Assembly: GCF_014334735.1 (NCBI RefSeq)
Contig: NZ_CP060587.1
Span: 1,240,001-1,304,000 of the forward strand
DNA length: 64,000 nt
From: Aeromicrobium senzhongii
GTDB lineage: Bacteria; Actinomycetota; Actinomycetes; Propionibacteriales; Nocardioidaceae
Direction: 5' to 3'
Positions 25,373 to 33,767 of the stretch are shown here, piece by piece. Within the stretch, counting starts at the first letter, position 1. Each line of letters starts with the position of its first letter. The notes below the pieces were generated by a model. That model was not told the origin of the DNA, did no database searches, and worked only from the letters and a program-made list of their open reading frames with translations. Both the position numbers and the translations under genes were made by a program.

Positions 25373-26983
25373 TCAGTGGCTGATCGCCCGGCCCTCGGCG
25401 CCGGCGCCGGTGAGCGAGCGAACCTCCATCTCCGCCGCCTTGTTCTCGAGGTGCTCCTTGCTGCTGAGTGTGCCCAGGATTCCCAGCAGGAACGACGCCG
25501 GGATCGAGACCAAGCCCGGGTTCGCCAGCGGGAACCAGGACCAGTCGTGGTCGGGGAACATCGCCGTCTCGGAACCGGACACCGCCGGGCTGAAGACGAT
25601 CAGACCCACGGTGATGATCAGGCCGCCGTAGATGCTCCACAGGCAGCCGCGGGTGTTGAACCGCTTCCAGAACAGCGAGTACAGGATCGTCGGCAGGTTG
25701 GCCGAGGCCGCCACCGCGAACGCGAGCGCCACGAGGAACGCGATGTTCTGGCCGTTGGCGGCGATGCCGCCGACGATCGCGACGGCACCGATCACCAGGG
25801 CCGCGATGCGGGCCACCTTGACCTCACGGCCGTCGGGCGCCTTCCCGCGATGGATCACGTTCGTGTAGATGTCGTGCGCGAACGAGGCCGATGCGGTGAT
25901 GGTGAGTCCGGCGACGACCGCCAGGATCGTCGCGAACGCCACCGCCGACACGACGCCCAACAGCAGGGTGCCGCCGAGCTCGTACGCCAGCAACGGCGCT
26001 GCCGAGTTGGCCGCACCCGGCGCCGCCGCGATCCGCTCCGGTCCGACCAGTGCCGCGGCACCGTAGCCCAGCGTCAGCGTGAACAGGTAGAACAGGCCGA
26101 TCAGCCAGATCGCCCAGACCACGGACTTGCGGGCCTCCTTGGCCGTGGGCACCGTGTAGAACCGCATCAGGATGTGCGGCAGGCCGGCGGTGCCCAGCAC
26201 CAGTGCCACCGACAGCGAGATGAAGTCGATCTTGGTCACGCCGTCGAGGCCGTACTTCTTGCCCGGCTCCAGGGCGGCCCCGGCTGCGGCACCGTCGCCG
26301 AGCAGGTCCGAGAAGTTCATCCCGTACTGCGCCAGGACCCACACGGTCATGAGCAGCGCGGCACCGATCAGCAGGATCGCCTTGATGATCTGGACGTACG
26401 TGGTGCCCTTCATGCCGCCCACGAGGACGTAGACGATCATGAGCGCGCCGACCCCCGCGATGACCAGGGCCTGACCGAACTCGTCGTTGATGTTGAGCAG
26501 CAGTGCCACGAGGCCACCGGCGCCGGCCATCTGGGCCAGCAGGTAGAAGAAGCTCACCACGAGCGTCGACACGGCGGCGGCCGTGCGCACCGGGCGCTCC
26601 TGCATCCGGAAGCTGAGCACGTCGGCCATCGTGAACCGGCCGGTGTTGCGCAGCAGCTCGGCGACCAGCAGCAGGGCGATGACCCAAGCCACGAGGAAGC
26701 CGATGCTGTAGAGGAATCCGTCGTAGCCGGTCAAGGCGATCGCGCCGGCGATGCCCAGGAAGGACGCCGCCGACAGGTAGTCGCCGGAGATGGCGATGCC
26801 GTTCTGGCGCCCGGTGAAGGACGATCCGGCGGTGTACATCTGGTCGGTGCTCTTGTTCGTCCGGCTGGCGCGGATCACGAAGACCAGCGTCAGGACGACG
26901 AACCCCGCGAAGATCGAGATGTTCAGCGCGGTGTTGCCGATCTGCTCGGACTCGGCGGCCAGCGGCAGTGCGGTCGCGATCAT
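25373..26983 (-). CDS. actP: Cation/acetate symporter, SSS family
   Basis: Sodium- or proton-coupled uptake of acetate and other short carboxylates. The 536-residue protein has about 13 membrane helices. Typical ActP/MctC segments are GSSFTGRQNGIAISGDYLSA, MADVLSFRMQERPVRT and GTAGLPHILMRFYTVPTAKE. The sodium/substrate region ITASASFAHDIYTNV is also clear. Its ATG overlaps the stop of the upstream DUF485 gene (ATGA), the usual yjcH-actP pairing. A CRP/GlxR-like site lies upstream of the pair, which suits carbon-source control. It could work with the succinyl-CoA:acetate CoA-transferase at 35.7-37.2 kb. Confidence 0.92.
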   Translation of the reverse strand: MIATALPLAAESEQIGNTALNISIFAGFVVLTLVFVIRASRTNKSTDQMYTAGSSFTGRQNGIAISGDYLSAASFLGIAGAIALTGYDGFLYSIGFLVAWVIALLLVAELLRNTGRFTMADVLSFRMQERPVRTAAAVSTLVVSFFYLLAQMAGAGGLVALLLNINDEFGQALVIAGVGALMIVYVLVGGMKGTTYVQIIKAILLIGAALLMTVWVLAQYGMNFSDLLGDGAAAGAALEPGKKYGLDGVTKIDFISLSVALVLGTAGLPHILMRFYTVPTAKEARKSVVWAIWLIGLFYLFTLTLGYGAAALVGPERIAAAPGAANSAAPLLAYELGGTLLLGVVSAVAFATILAVVAGLTITASASFAHDIYTNVIHRGKAPDGREVKVARIAALVIGAVAIVGGIAANGQNIAFLVALAFAVAASANLPTILYSLFWKRFNTRGCLWSIYGGLIITVGLIVFSPAVSGSETAMFPDHDWSWFPLANPGLVSIPASFLLGILGTLSSKEHLENKAAEMEVRSLTGAGAEGRAISH

Positions 26984-27342
26984 GCGAGGCCCTCGGCTTC
27001 CATCTCTTCACGGATCTTCGACGAGCGGGGGTCCAGCTCGCGATCGGCATACCGCACGTAGGCCATCGTCACCGCGAAGGTGGCGACGAACTGCAGCAGG
27101 CCGAAGATCAGCCCGACGTTGACGTTCCCGATGACAGGACGGCTCATGAAGTCCACCGCGTAGGTCGACATCAGGACATAGACGAAGTAGAAGGCCAGGC
27201 CGGCGAGCGTGGCCGGGATGACCCAGCTGCGGTACTTGTGGCGCAGCTCTTGGAACTCAGGTGACGCCAGGACGCGCAGGTACGCGGCCTCGCGCCCCGT
27301 CGGCGCCGGGGACGCCGGATCGGATTCGGTCGGATGGCTCAC
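26980..27342 (-). CDS. DUF485 (YjcH-like) small membrane protein
   Basis: Membrane protein of 120 residues with two helices, nearly always encoded directly before actP. The DUF485 pattern is visible as LASPEFQELRHKYRSWVIPA, followed by two hydrophobic segments (about residues 42-62 and 75-97). Its precise role with the symporter is unknown. Start GTG 27342 is preceded by GGAGG with suitable spacing (27350-27354 on the plus strand). Confidence 0.88.
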   Translation of the reverse strand: MSHPTESDPASPAPTGREAAYLRVLASPEFQELRHKYRSWVIPATLAGLAFYFVYVLMSTYAVDFMSRPVIGNVNVGLIFGLLQFVATFAVTMAYVRYADRELDPRSSKIREEMEAEGLA

Positions 27343-27386
27343 AGCAACACCTCCACGGTGGCGGGCGGATTCGTGACGGCCATCAA

Positions 27387-27402
27387 AGTGATGGGCGTCA
27401 CA
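27387..27402. promoter_or_regulatory. CRP/GlxR-like site upstream of DUF485-actP
   Basis: AGTGATGGGCGTCACA matches TGTGA-N6-TCACA at nine of ten defined positions. It lies 45 bases upstream of the first gene of the acetate-permease pair, a common target of cAMP-receptor-type regulators. Confidence 0.5.
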
Positions 27403-27453
27403 TCGCACGGTAGAGCCAGCGATTCCGCGAGGTCAGGGGCCGCCGCGCGGGAT

Positions 27454-27487
27454 GCGACGAACGACCGTTTTCTGCGACGAACGGTCG
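27454..27487. repeat. Direct plus inverted repeat of GCGACGAACG / CGACCGTT
   Basis: GCGACGAACG occurs at 27454-27463 and 27474-27483, 20 bases apart. CGACCGTT (27462-27469) and AACGGTCG (27480-27487) form a perfect 8-bp inverted repeat. It sits downstream of the gene ending at 27532 and upstream of the actP promoter, so it may be a terminator hairpin or an operator. Confidence 0.4.
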
Positions 27488-27531
27488 CCCGCGGGGGCGG
27501 CGGGCACGCCGGGTGGGCCCGGTGCGCGTGC

Positions 27532-28041
27532 TCAGGGGTGCGGGATCCGGGCCCGGAGCTCGGTTTCGAGGTCGTCGACGACACCGGGTCCGAGCCGGGC
27601 GACGTGGTGGCCGGCGTGCATCAGGTAGCGGGCGTGGACCCGAAGGGCCGCCGGCATCGGCGGGAGGTCGCGCTCGGCCTCGCCGAGGGCGCCGGCGGCG
27701 TCGGCGCCCATGCGATCGGCGGCGATGGCTCCGTCGCGAGCGTCGACGATCCCGATCCCGGCTCCGGCCTGCGCGGCGCTGCGGAGCAGTTGCACGACGT
27801 GCGGGAGGTCGGTGGGGGAGGAGTCGACCGCCAGCAGGGGCAGCAGTCGCGCCGTCAACAGGTCGGCGATCTCGTGGGCCCGGGGGGTGAACGCGGCGTC
27901 CGTCCCGAGTCGGTGGATCGTGCTGGCGCCGAAGCCGTGGCGGGCCGCGGGATCGGCCGGCGGCCAGGTGTCGCCGTCCGGCGTGGGCAGGGCGAGCGCG
28001 ACGCTGCGCTCGCGCGCCCGGGGTCGTGTGAGCCAGTTCAC
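27532..28041 (-). CDS. Hypothetical protein next to the McrBC-like locus
   Basis: No family recognised. The product from GTG 28041 is 169 residues, mostly helical and Ala/Arg/Leu-rich. It has no membrane segment, no cysteine cluster and no obvious catalytic motif. An 'HEIADLLTARLLPLLA' helix and a C-terminal LRVHARYLMHAGHHVARLGP segment stand out. An ATG at 28077 would add 12 residues (MCHFCATAYAAG), but lies inside the operator-like repeats. The GTG coincides with a perfect CRP-type palindrome, so the true start could also be downstream. It is divergent from the McrB-like gene with a shared 136-base control region, so a link with that system is possible. Confidence 0.5.
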   Translation of the reverse strand: MNWLTRPRARERSVALALPTPDGDTWPPADPAARHGFGASTIHRLGTDAAFTPRAHEIADLLTARLLPLLAVDSSPTDLPHVVQLLRSAAQAGAGIGIVDARDGAIAADRMGADAAGALGEAERDLPPMPAALRVHARYLMHAGHHVARLGPGVVDDLETELRARIPHP

Positions 28042-28042
28042 A
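28027..28042. promoter_or_regulatory. Perfect CRP-family consensus palindrome at the start of the 27532-28041 gene
   Basis: TGTGAGCCAGTTCACA fits TGTGA-N6-TCACA at all ten defined positions. It overlaps the proposed GTG start. It may repress the minus-strand gene or act on the divergent McrB-like gene. Confidence 0.45.
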
Positions 28043-28069
28043 CCTGCAGCGTACGCTGTGGCGCAAAAG

Positions 28070-28104
28070 TGACACATGAAAGAAATGTGACGCAGATAGC
28101 GTCA
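28070..28104. promoter_or_regulatory. Array of TGACRC half-sites in the divergent promoter of the McrBC-like locus
   Basis: TGACACAT (28070-28077), ATGTGACG (28085-28092) and the perfect palindrome TGACGC-AGATA-GCGTCA (28088-28104) lie in 35 bases of unusually AT-rich DNA. The arrangement suggests an operator for an unidentified regulator. Confidence 0.45.
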
Positions 28105-28177
28105 TGTGGCGGTGTGGGGACCGTCTCACCCGCACAACAGCCCGGACTCGGACGGCGCACGAAGGGAGGACGGTGCA

Positions 28178-29848
28178 GTGAAGGTCGAACGCATCTGGTG
28201 GCGTGACATCGGTCCGGAGGACTTCTTCGCGATGGAGCGGTCTGGTCGGACCCTGCGTGGCCGCACGGCCGTCGAGATCGCCCAGGTCCCGGCCCTGCTG
28301 GAGTTCATCGGCGTCGACCGGAACCTGCCGCACGACAAGTGGCAGGACGCGCGCATCGTCCCGCGGGTCATCGGCGCCCCCGAGGTCGAGGCGGCCCTGG
28401 TCTTCCGGCCCGCCCGCCGCCACCACGTGTACGAGCTGCACTCCCAGAACCGCCACGACGAGCGCCACGAGCGTCACCCGGCCTGGCTGCCCGGTCACGG
28501 CTGGCCGGACCTGCGGACGCCGCAGTCCGTCGACGACGCCAAGACGATCCTGGCCGACATCGGTGGGCTCCACGTCTACGTCGCCCGCACCCAGTCCGGT
28601 GCGTACTTCGCCGGGTCCACGACCGGCACCGAGCTGCCGGAGGGATGGCCCTCCTCCTGCGAGCCGCTGTTCACCGGCGTCGACTCCGGCGTGATCACGG
28701 TCGGCAGCGGCTCCCTGCAGAACCTGACGCCGCTGGCCCGCAAGATCCTCGAGGCCTTCCGCGACCGCAAGAGCGTCCTGGTCTACGGCCCTCCGGCCAC
28801 CGGCAAGACGCACGCGGTCGCCCAGGTCCGCCAGATCCTCGACGAGGCGTGGACCGCCGGCGAGGCCATCGACATCGACCCGCAGCGGGCCGACCATCCC
28901 TTCACCTCGGGCTTCGAGTCCTCGCCGATCGCGCCGCCGGTCATCACCGACTGGGTCACGTTCCACCAGGAGTACGGCTACGAGGACTTCATCGTCGGCC
29001 TGCGGCCCACGGGCGAGGGCATCCGGCTCGCGCCGTTCGCCGGCCGGCTGCTGGACCTGGCGATCCGGCTGGACCGTCAGGGCAAGGGCTCGTCGCTGCT
29101 CGTGATCGACGAGATCAACCGCGGCAACGTGCCCAAGATCCTGGGCGACTTCATGACCTACATGGACGACTCGTACCGGGTCGCCCCCGACGGCGACACC
29201 CGCTCGGCCATCCCGGTCAACCTGCCCAAGGTGCAGCGCAGTCCCACCGGTGACCCGGTCACCGAGCCGATCTGGTTGATCTCGGGCGACTCCTACATGC
29301 TGCCGCAGCCGTGGTTCTTCCCTCACGACCTGCACATCCTGGCCACGATGAACTCGGTCGACCGCGCCGTGGCGCCGCTCGACTCCGCCATCGGGCGACG
29401 CTTCGAGCGCATCGACGCGTACGCCGACCTGGACTTCCTGGCCCAGCACCTGGGGGTCAGCCTCGAGGTGGCGACGTCGCCCGACGTCGACGCCGAGCAC
29501 TGGACGCCGCAGGCGGCGGCCGTGGCGTTGCTGGCGTACCTCAACGACGAGATCACCGAGCGACTCGGCCAGGACTACGAGCTGGGACACCTGTACTTCT
29601 GGAAGATCGCGACGTGGGCCGACCTCAAGCGCGTCTGGGACCACGACGTGTGGCCGCAGATCCGCGATCGTTTCGGCGCTCGTCCCGACCAGCTGGCCGA
29701 CCTGCTGCGAGTGAACTCGCGCCATGCCCCGGCGGACTACCCGTTCCGCACGCGCACCCTCACCGGACGCGCGCTGGCCGTCGACCCGCTGATGGGCCGG
29801 TCCGACGAGGACGCCGCGATCACCTTCGACTTCCTGGTGCGCGGATGA
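28178..29848 (+). CDS. McrB-like AAA+ NTPase with an unrecognised N-terminal domain
   Basis: Motor subunit resembling that of McrBC modification-dependent restriction systems. The 556-residue protein has an N-terminal region (about residues 1-190) that I cannot match, ending in a GGLHVYVARTQSGAYFAGST segment. The AAA+ module follows: Walker A GPPATGKT (204-211), the McrB-type WVTFHQEYGYEDFIVGLRP segment, Walker B LLVIDEINRG (D311-E312), sensor 1 ILATMNSVDRAVAPLD and an arginine-finger GRRFERID. E. coli McrB has NTAD as its GTP-specificity motif; here it reads NSVD (392-395), so GTP versus ATP use is open. GTG 28178 follows GGGAGGA with seven bases spacing. The stop overlaps the McrC-like ATG. 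Confidence 0.85.
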   Translation: MKVERIWWRDIGPEDFFAMERSGRTLRGRTAVEIAQVPALLEFIGVDRNLPHDKWQDARIVPRVIGAPEVEAALVFRPARRHHVYELHSQNRHDERHERHPAWLPGHGWPDLRTPQSVDDAKTILADIGGLHVYVARTQSGAYFAGSTTGTELPEGWPSSCEPLFTGVDSGVITVGSGSLQNLTPLARKILEAFRDRKSVLVYGPPATGKTHAVAQVRQILDEAWTAGEAIDIDPQRADHPFTSGFESSPIAPPVITDWVTFHQEYGYEDFIVGLRPTGEGIRLAPFAGRLLDLAIRLDRQGKGSSLLVIDEINRGNVPKILGDFMTYMDDSYRVAPDGDTRSAIPVNLPKVQRSPTGDPVTEPIWLISGDSYMLPQPWFFPHDLHILATMNSVDRAVAPLDSAIGRRFERIDAYADLDFLAQHLGVSLEVATSPDVDAEHWTPQAAAVALLAYLNDEITERLGQDYELGHLYFWKIATWADLKRVWDHDVWPQIRDRFGARPDQLADLLRVNSRHAPADYPFRTRTLTGRALAVDPLMGRSDEDAAITFDFLVRG

Positions 29849-31131
29849 CGCCCGGGTACACCCTCATCGAGGGCGGCCCCGCCCAGCCGTTCACGGGCAC
29901 CGCGTCCGACCTGGCCGAGCTGCGTCTGCGGTCGACCGAGCTGGCCACCCGGCTGGGACTGGCGGAGGAGCCGTTCGTCATCGATGAGGACGCCGGCACG
30001 ATCCAGGTCCGCGGCCTGACCGGCTACCTGGCGCTGGGCGACTCGACGCTCGAGATCATGCCGCACTTTCTGCGCCACGATCCGGGCTGGCGGGTCTCGC
30101 TGCTGACGATGCTCACGACGATCCACCACCTCGAGTGGATCCCGCAGGTCGACCGCGGCACGCGCCACGCGGGCCTGGCCGACCTGCTGGGGATGATCGT
30201 CGCCGGCGCCATGTCCCGGGCCTCCTCGGAGGGCATGCCGCGCACCTACGTCGAGCGGCGTGCGGTCACCTCCTCGATCCGTGGACAGGTCGATGCCGCG
30301 AAGATGTGGCGCCGCGTCGTCGACCCCTACAGCGTCGACTGCCGGTTCTCGGAGTTCGTCGCCGACGGGCCGGTCACCTCGGCCCTGAAGTGGGCCTGCC
30401 GCGAGCTGGCCGGTGCGGTGCAGCAACCGTGGCTGGAGTCCGAGCTGATGAACTACGCCGAGCTCTTCCCGGAGGCCTCGCCGGAGCTGCCGCCGCCCGG
30501 GATCATGGACGGCCTGCAGCTGACGCCGCAGTTCGGTTTCCTCGCCGACGCGCTCGACATCGCCCGAGTGGTGGCGATGGGTCCGCACAACGGTGTCAGC
30601 GGCCGGCCCGACGGCCCGACCCGCGCCTTCGTGTGGAGCACGTCGAAGGTCTTCGGCGACTTCGTGCAGGTGCTGGCCGAGCGGGCCGCCCGCGAGGCCG
30701 GGTTCACGGCCTACCGCGGCACCCGCGCCCGGCGCCTCAACGACGTCGCCTCGGCCGCCGCCGCGGTGGACACGGTCGTGGAGTCCACCAGCGAGCTCGT
30801 GGCGATGTCGGTGTGCCCGCAGGACCACACCGAGGACCTGGTCGACGAGCTGGTCGGCCCGTTGATCGCCGCCGGCCGTGGCCTGAGCGCCTCGGACATC
30901 GCGATCGTCTTCCCGGCGACCATGGGACTGCGACCCGGCACGCAGATGAGGATCCGCGAGCCCGGTGGGCCCTCGCTGCTGCACCTGCTGACGGTCGATC
31001 CGTCGGGTCTGGGCGAGACCGGCGGGATGAACCGCGTCGTGCGCGAGTTCGAGCTCGACCTGACCCAGGTGCTGACGATCGCTCAGCGCCGCCCGGCAGG
31101 ATCGCGGCGCATCGGCGGCACCGGGGCCTGA
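29845..31131 (+). CDS. McrC-like protein with an apparently lost PD-(D/E)XK nuclease motif
   Basis: The 428-residue product matches the McrC (McrBC 5-methylcytosine restriction component) family through the N-terminal RGLTGYLALGDSTLEIMPHF and the central YVERRAVTSSIRGQVD segments. The C-terminal pre-nuclease block FVWSTSKVFGDFVQVLAERA (from about residue 262) corresponds to the family's F-D-M-N-K-L-F-E-x-F-V. After this, McrC proteins normally show P-D-I ... (I/L)-D-x-K. Here the corresponding stretch reads RLNDVAS (around 297-303), then a run leading to SELVAMSVCPQ, with no D-x-K, though the following IAIVFPATMGL strand is retained. The frame is intact and overlaps the McrB-like gene by four bases, so the change looks selected rather than decayed. 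Confidence 0.75.
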   Translation: MTPGYTLIEGGPAQPFTGTASDLAELRLRSTELATRLGLAEEPFVIDEDAGTIQVRGLTGYLALGDSTLEIMPHFLRHDPGWRVSLLTMLTTIHHLEWIPQVDRGTRHAGLADLLGMIVAGAMSRASSEGMPRTYVERRAVTSSIRGQVDAAKMWRRVVDPYSVDCRFSEFVADGPVTSALKWACRELAGAVQQPWLESELMNYAELFPEASPELPPPGIMDGLQLTPQFGFLADALDIARVVAMGPHNGVSGRPDGPTRAFVWSTSKVFGDFVQVLAERAAREAGFTAYRGTRARRLNDVASAAAAVDTVVESTSELVAMSVCPQDHTEDLVDELVGPLIAAGRGLSASDIAIVFPATMGLRPGTQMRIREPGGPSLLHLLTVDPSGLGETGGMNRVVREFELDLTQVLTIAQRRPAGSRRIGGTGA

Positions 31132-31138
31132 GCCCCGG
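31121..31138. terminator. Hairpin between convergent McrC-like and SNF2 genes
   Basis: CCGGGGC, loop CTGA, GCCCCGG: a perfect 7-bp GC stem that begins inside the last McrC-like codons. Confidence 0.65.
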
Positions 31139-31144
31139 CGCCGG

Positions 31145-33724
31145 TCAGTGGCGCAGCTGGACCAGGACCTCGAGCTCGGAGTCGGTCAGCTCGGTCAGCG
31201 CGGTCTCGCCGGCGTTGACGACCGCGTCGGCCAGGGCACGCTTGGAGCTGATCAGCTCGGCGATCGACTCCTCGATCGTGCCCTCGGCGACCAGGCGGTG
31301 GACCTGCACGTTGCGGGTCTGCCCGATGCGGTGGGCACGGTCGGTGGCCTGGTCCTCGACGGCCGGGTTCCACCAGCGGTCGTAGTGCACGACGTGGTCG
31401 GCCCGGGTCAGGTTGAGGCCGGTGCCGGCCGCCTTGAGGGACAGCACGAACACGTCCGTCTCGCCGTCCTGGAACGCGCGCACCATCTTCTCGCGCCGCG
31501 CGACGGGGGTGCCGCCGTGCAGGAAGTCGTGGCGGACCTTGCGCTCGCCGAGTCGCCGCGCCAGCAGCCGGCCCATCTGGGCGTACTGCGTGAAGACCAG
31601 GGCCGCCCCGTCCTCGTCGATGATCTCCTCGACCAGCGAGTCGAAGGTCTCGAGCTTGCCGGAGCGGCCGGCCAGGCGCGCCTCGGGCTCGTGCAGGAAC
31701 TGCGCGGGGTGGTTGCAGATCTGCTTCAGCTGGGTGAGCAGCTTCACCACGAGACCGCGCCGGCGGATGCCGCTGGAGTCGGCGATCTCGGACATGGTGC
31801 GCTGCACGACCGCCTCGTAGAGCCCCACCTGCTCGCGGCTCAGCGGGACCCGGTGGTCGGTCTCGATCTTCGGCGGCAGCTCGGGTGCGATGCCCGGGTC
31901 GGACTTGCGCCGGCGCAGCACGAACGGGCGGATCAGCTGCGACAGCCCGGCGGCGCGCTCGGCGTCGTGGTCGCGTTCGATCTGGCGTGACCACTCGCGA
32001 CGGAACTGCTCACGGGTGCCGAGCAGACCGGGGGTCGTCCAGTCCAACAGCGCCCACAGCTCGCCGAGGTGGTTCTCGACGGGGGTGCCGGTCAGCGCCA
32101 TCCGTGCGTCGGAATCGATCCGGCGCAGAGCCTGGGCGGCGCCGCTCCCGGGGTTCTTCACGTGCTGCGCCTCGTCGGCCACCACGAGGTTCCAGCGGTG
32201 CGCGGCCAGCTCCTCGACGCTCGAGCGCATCGTCGCGTAGGTGGTGACGACGAAACCCGACTTCGCGTCGGACAGGCTGCGCCGAGGGCCGTGGTAGCGG
32301 GACACGGGCACGCCCGGTGCGAAGCGGGTGATCTCGCGCTCCCACGTGGCCAGCACCGACGCCGGGCACACGACGAGCGTCGGCTCGGGGGAGTCCAGGT
32401 GCAGGTGCAACGCGATCAGCATGAGGGTCTTGCCCAGGCCCATGTCGTCGGCCAGGATCCCGCCGAGGCCGAGGTCGACCAGCTGGCTCATCCAGCGCAG
32501 TCCCCGCAGCTGGTACTCGCGCAGCTGGCCGTCCAGGGCCCCGGGCTGCGCCGCGGGGGTGATGTCGGAGTCCTGCTCGGCCAGCCGTCGCCGAACGTCC
32601 TCGAGCCACCCCACGGTGTCGACCTCGGTCTCGTACCCGTCGATCTCGAGGCTGCCGGTGATCGCGGCACGCAGCGCCTCCGACGGGTCCAGGGTGCGGC
32701 CGTGGCCGGCCAGGACGCGCTCGACCTGCTGCTGGTCGACCATGACCCACCGGTCGCGCAGGTGGAGCATGCCCGACTGCGACGCGGCCAGCTGCTCGAC
32801 CTCGGCCCGGCTCAGGTGCTCGCCGCCGACCGAGACGCTCCAGTCGAAGCGGAAGAGCTGGTCGGCCGTGAACGCCCGAGGGCGGTCGTGCTCGCGGTCC
32901 AGCGGCGACTCGTCGGTGTCGATGCGGCTGATCACGCCGGTGGCGCGGACGTCGTGCCGCAGGCCCTCGGGCCACTCGATCTCGATGCGGTTGGCGAGCG
33001 CCGACACGAGCGGGCGGCCCTGGCCCAGCAGGCCGAGCTCCTCGGGGGTCACCCGGGCGCGGCCCTCGTCCGCGAGCCGCTCGGCGGGCGGCCAGGCGGC
33101 GGCGAGCCGTTCGAGCATCGCGCGCAGCGCAGGCTTGGCGGCGGGGCCGAGGTGGTGGTCGTCGCGGGTCAGCACGGTCGGCGCCGGGACGGACGCGCGG
33201 TTCATCGCCTGGGGGCGGACGTGCACCTCGACGTCGGCCATCGCGTCAGCGTCGCCACTGAGGGTCACGACGAGCCGGTACGAGAAGCTCGTCGGGCGCT
33301 CGATGGTGGGCCGGGGCTGCTCGGTCTCGCGGCGTCGCTGCGGTGTCGTCGCGACCGCGGGAGCCGCGGCGACCAGGGCGGCGAGGAACGCGCGGATGGC
33401 GGTCTGGCCCTCGGCCTCGGTGGGCCCGACCGCACGGGCGGAGTTCAGCATCTGCTGCAGCTGCGACGGGTCCGGGGAGGCCAGCGTCCCGGTGGCCATG
33501 AGGCGCAGGGCGATGATCGCCGGCGTCGCCCAGGCGCGGGCACTGGCATCGGCCGAGAGGGCGCGGATGCCTCCGCTCAGCGGCCCGACCGCCTCGTTCG
33601 CGGTGGCCTCGAGGGGCCCACGGGGCGTGTCGAAGACGAACCGTGAACGGCTGGGGTCGTCCGGGTCGGACACGAATCGGACCGGGTGCCGCAGCGCGAT
33701 CTGCAGCTCGGTCGGGGTCGGCAT
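31145..33724 (-). CDS. SNF2-family DEAD/DEAH helicase-like ATPase (HelZ/Rv2101-like)
   Basis: Swi2/Snf2-type double-stranded DNA translocase of 859 residues. The N-terminal 380 residues correspond to the bacterial SNF2-associated region, with EVEQLAASQSGMLHLRDRWV as its hallmark. The helicase core starts around residue 400: LREYQLRGLRWMSQL, motif I ADDMGLGKT (K432), motif II VVADEAQH (517-520), LTGTPVENHLGELWALLD, and the C-terminal motifs VFVLSLKAAGTGLNLTRADH and QATDRAHRIGQTRNVQVHRL. No SWIM zinc finger or nuclease is attached. It converges on the McrBC-like pair with 13 bases between. ATG 33724 is immediately after GGAGGG; GTG 33742 is an alternative start. It may act in transcription-linked remodelling or in the adjacent defence-like system. 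Confidence 0.88.
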   Translation of the reverse strand: MPTPTELQIALRHPVRFVSDPDDPSRSRFVFDTPRGPLEATANEAVGPLSGGIRALSADASARAWATPAIIALRLMATGTLASPDPSQLQQMLNSARAVGPTEAEGQTAIRAFLAALVAAAPAVATTPQRRRETEQPRPTIERPTSFSYRLVVTLSGDADAMADVEVHVRPQAMNRASVPAPTVLTRDDHHLGPAAKPALRAMLERLAAAWPPAERLADEGRARVTPEELGLLGQGRPLVSALANRIEIEWPEGLRHDVRATGVISRIDTDESPLDREHDRPRAFTADQLFRFDWSVSVGGEHLSRAEVEQLAASQSGMLHLRDRWVMVDQQQVERVLAGHGRTLDPSEALRAAITGSLEIDGYETEVDTVGWLEDVRRRLAEQDSDITPAAQPGALDGQLREYQLRGLRWMSQLVDLGLGGILADDMGLGKTLMLIALHLHLDSPEPTLVVCPASVLATWEREITRFAPGVPVSRYHGPRRSLSDAKSGFVVTTYATMRSSVEELAAHRWNLVVADEAQHVKNPGSGAAQALRRIDSDARMALTGTPVENHLGELWALLDWTTPGLLGTREQFRREWSRQIERDHDAERAAGLSQLIRPFVLRRRKSDPGIAPELPPKIETDHRVPLSREQVGLYEAVVQRTMSEIADSSGIRRRGLVVKLLTQLKQICNHPAQFLHEPEARLAGRSGKLETFDSLVEEIIDEDGAALVFTQYAQMGRLLARRLGERKVRHDFLHGGTPVARREKMVRAFQDGETDVFVLSLKAAGTGLNLTRADHVVHYDRWWNPAVEDQATDRAHRIGQTRNVQVHRLVAEGTIEESIAELISSKRALADAVVNAGETALTELTDSELEVLVQLRH

Positions 33725-33767
33725 CCCTCCATTGTCACGCACGCCGGCAAATGCTCGTCGTCTGGTA

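Noticed and set aside
28042-28077. ATG 28077 as the start of the unknown gene ending at 27532
   Set aside because: It would place the start inside the operator-like array and adds a cysteine-containing 12-residue leader of no coding character; GTG 28041 is preferred, though not proven.
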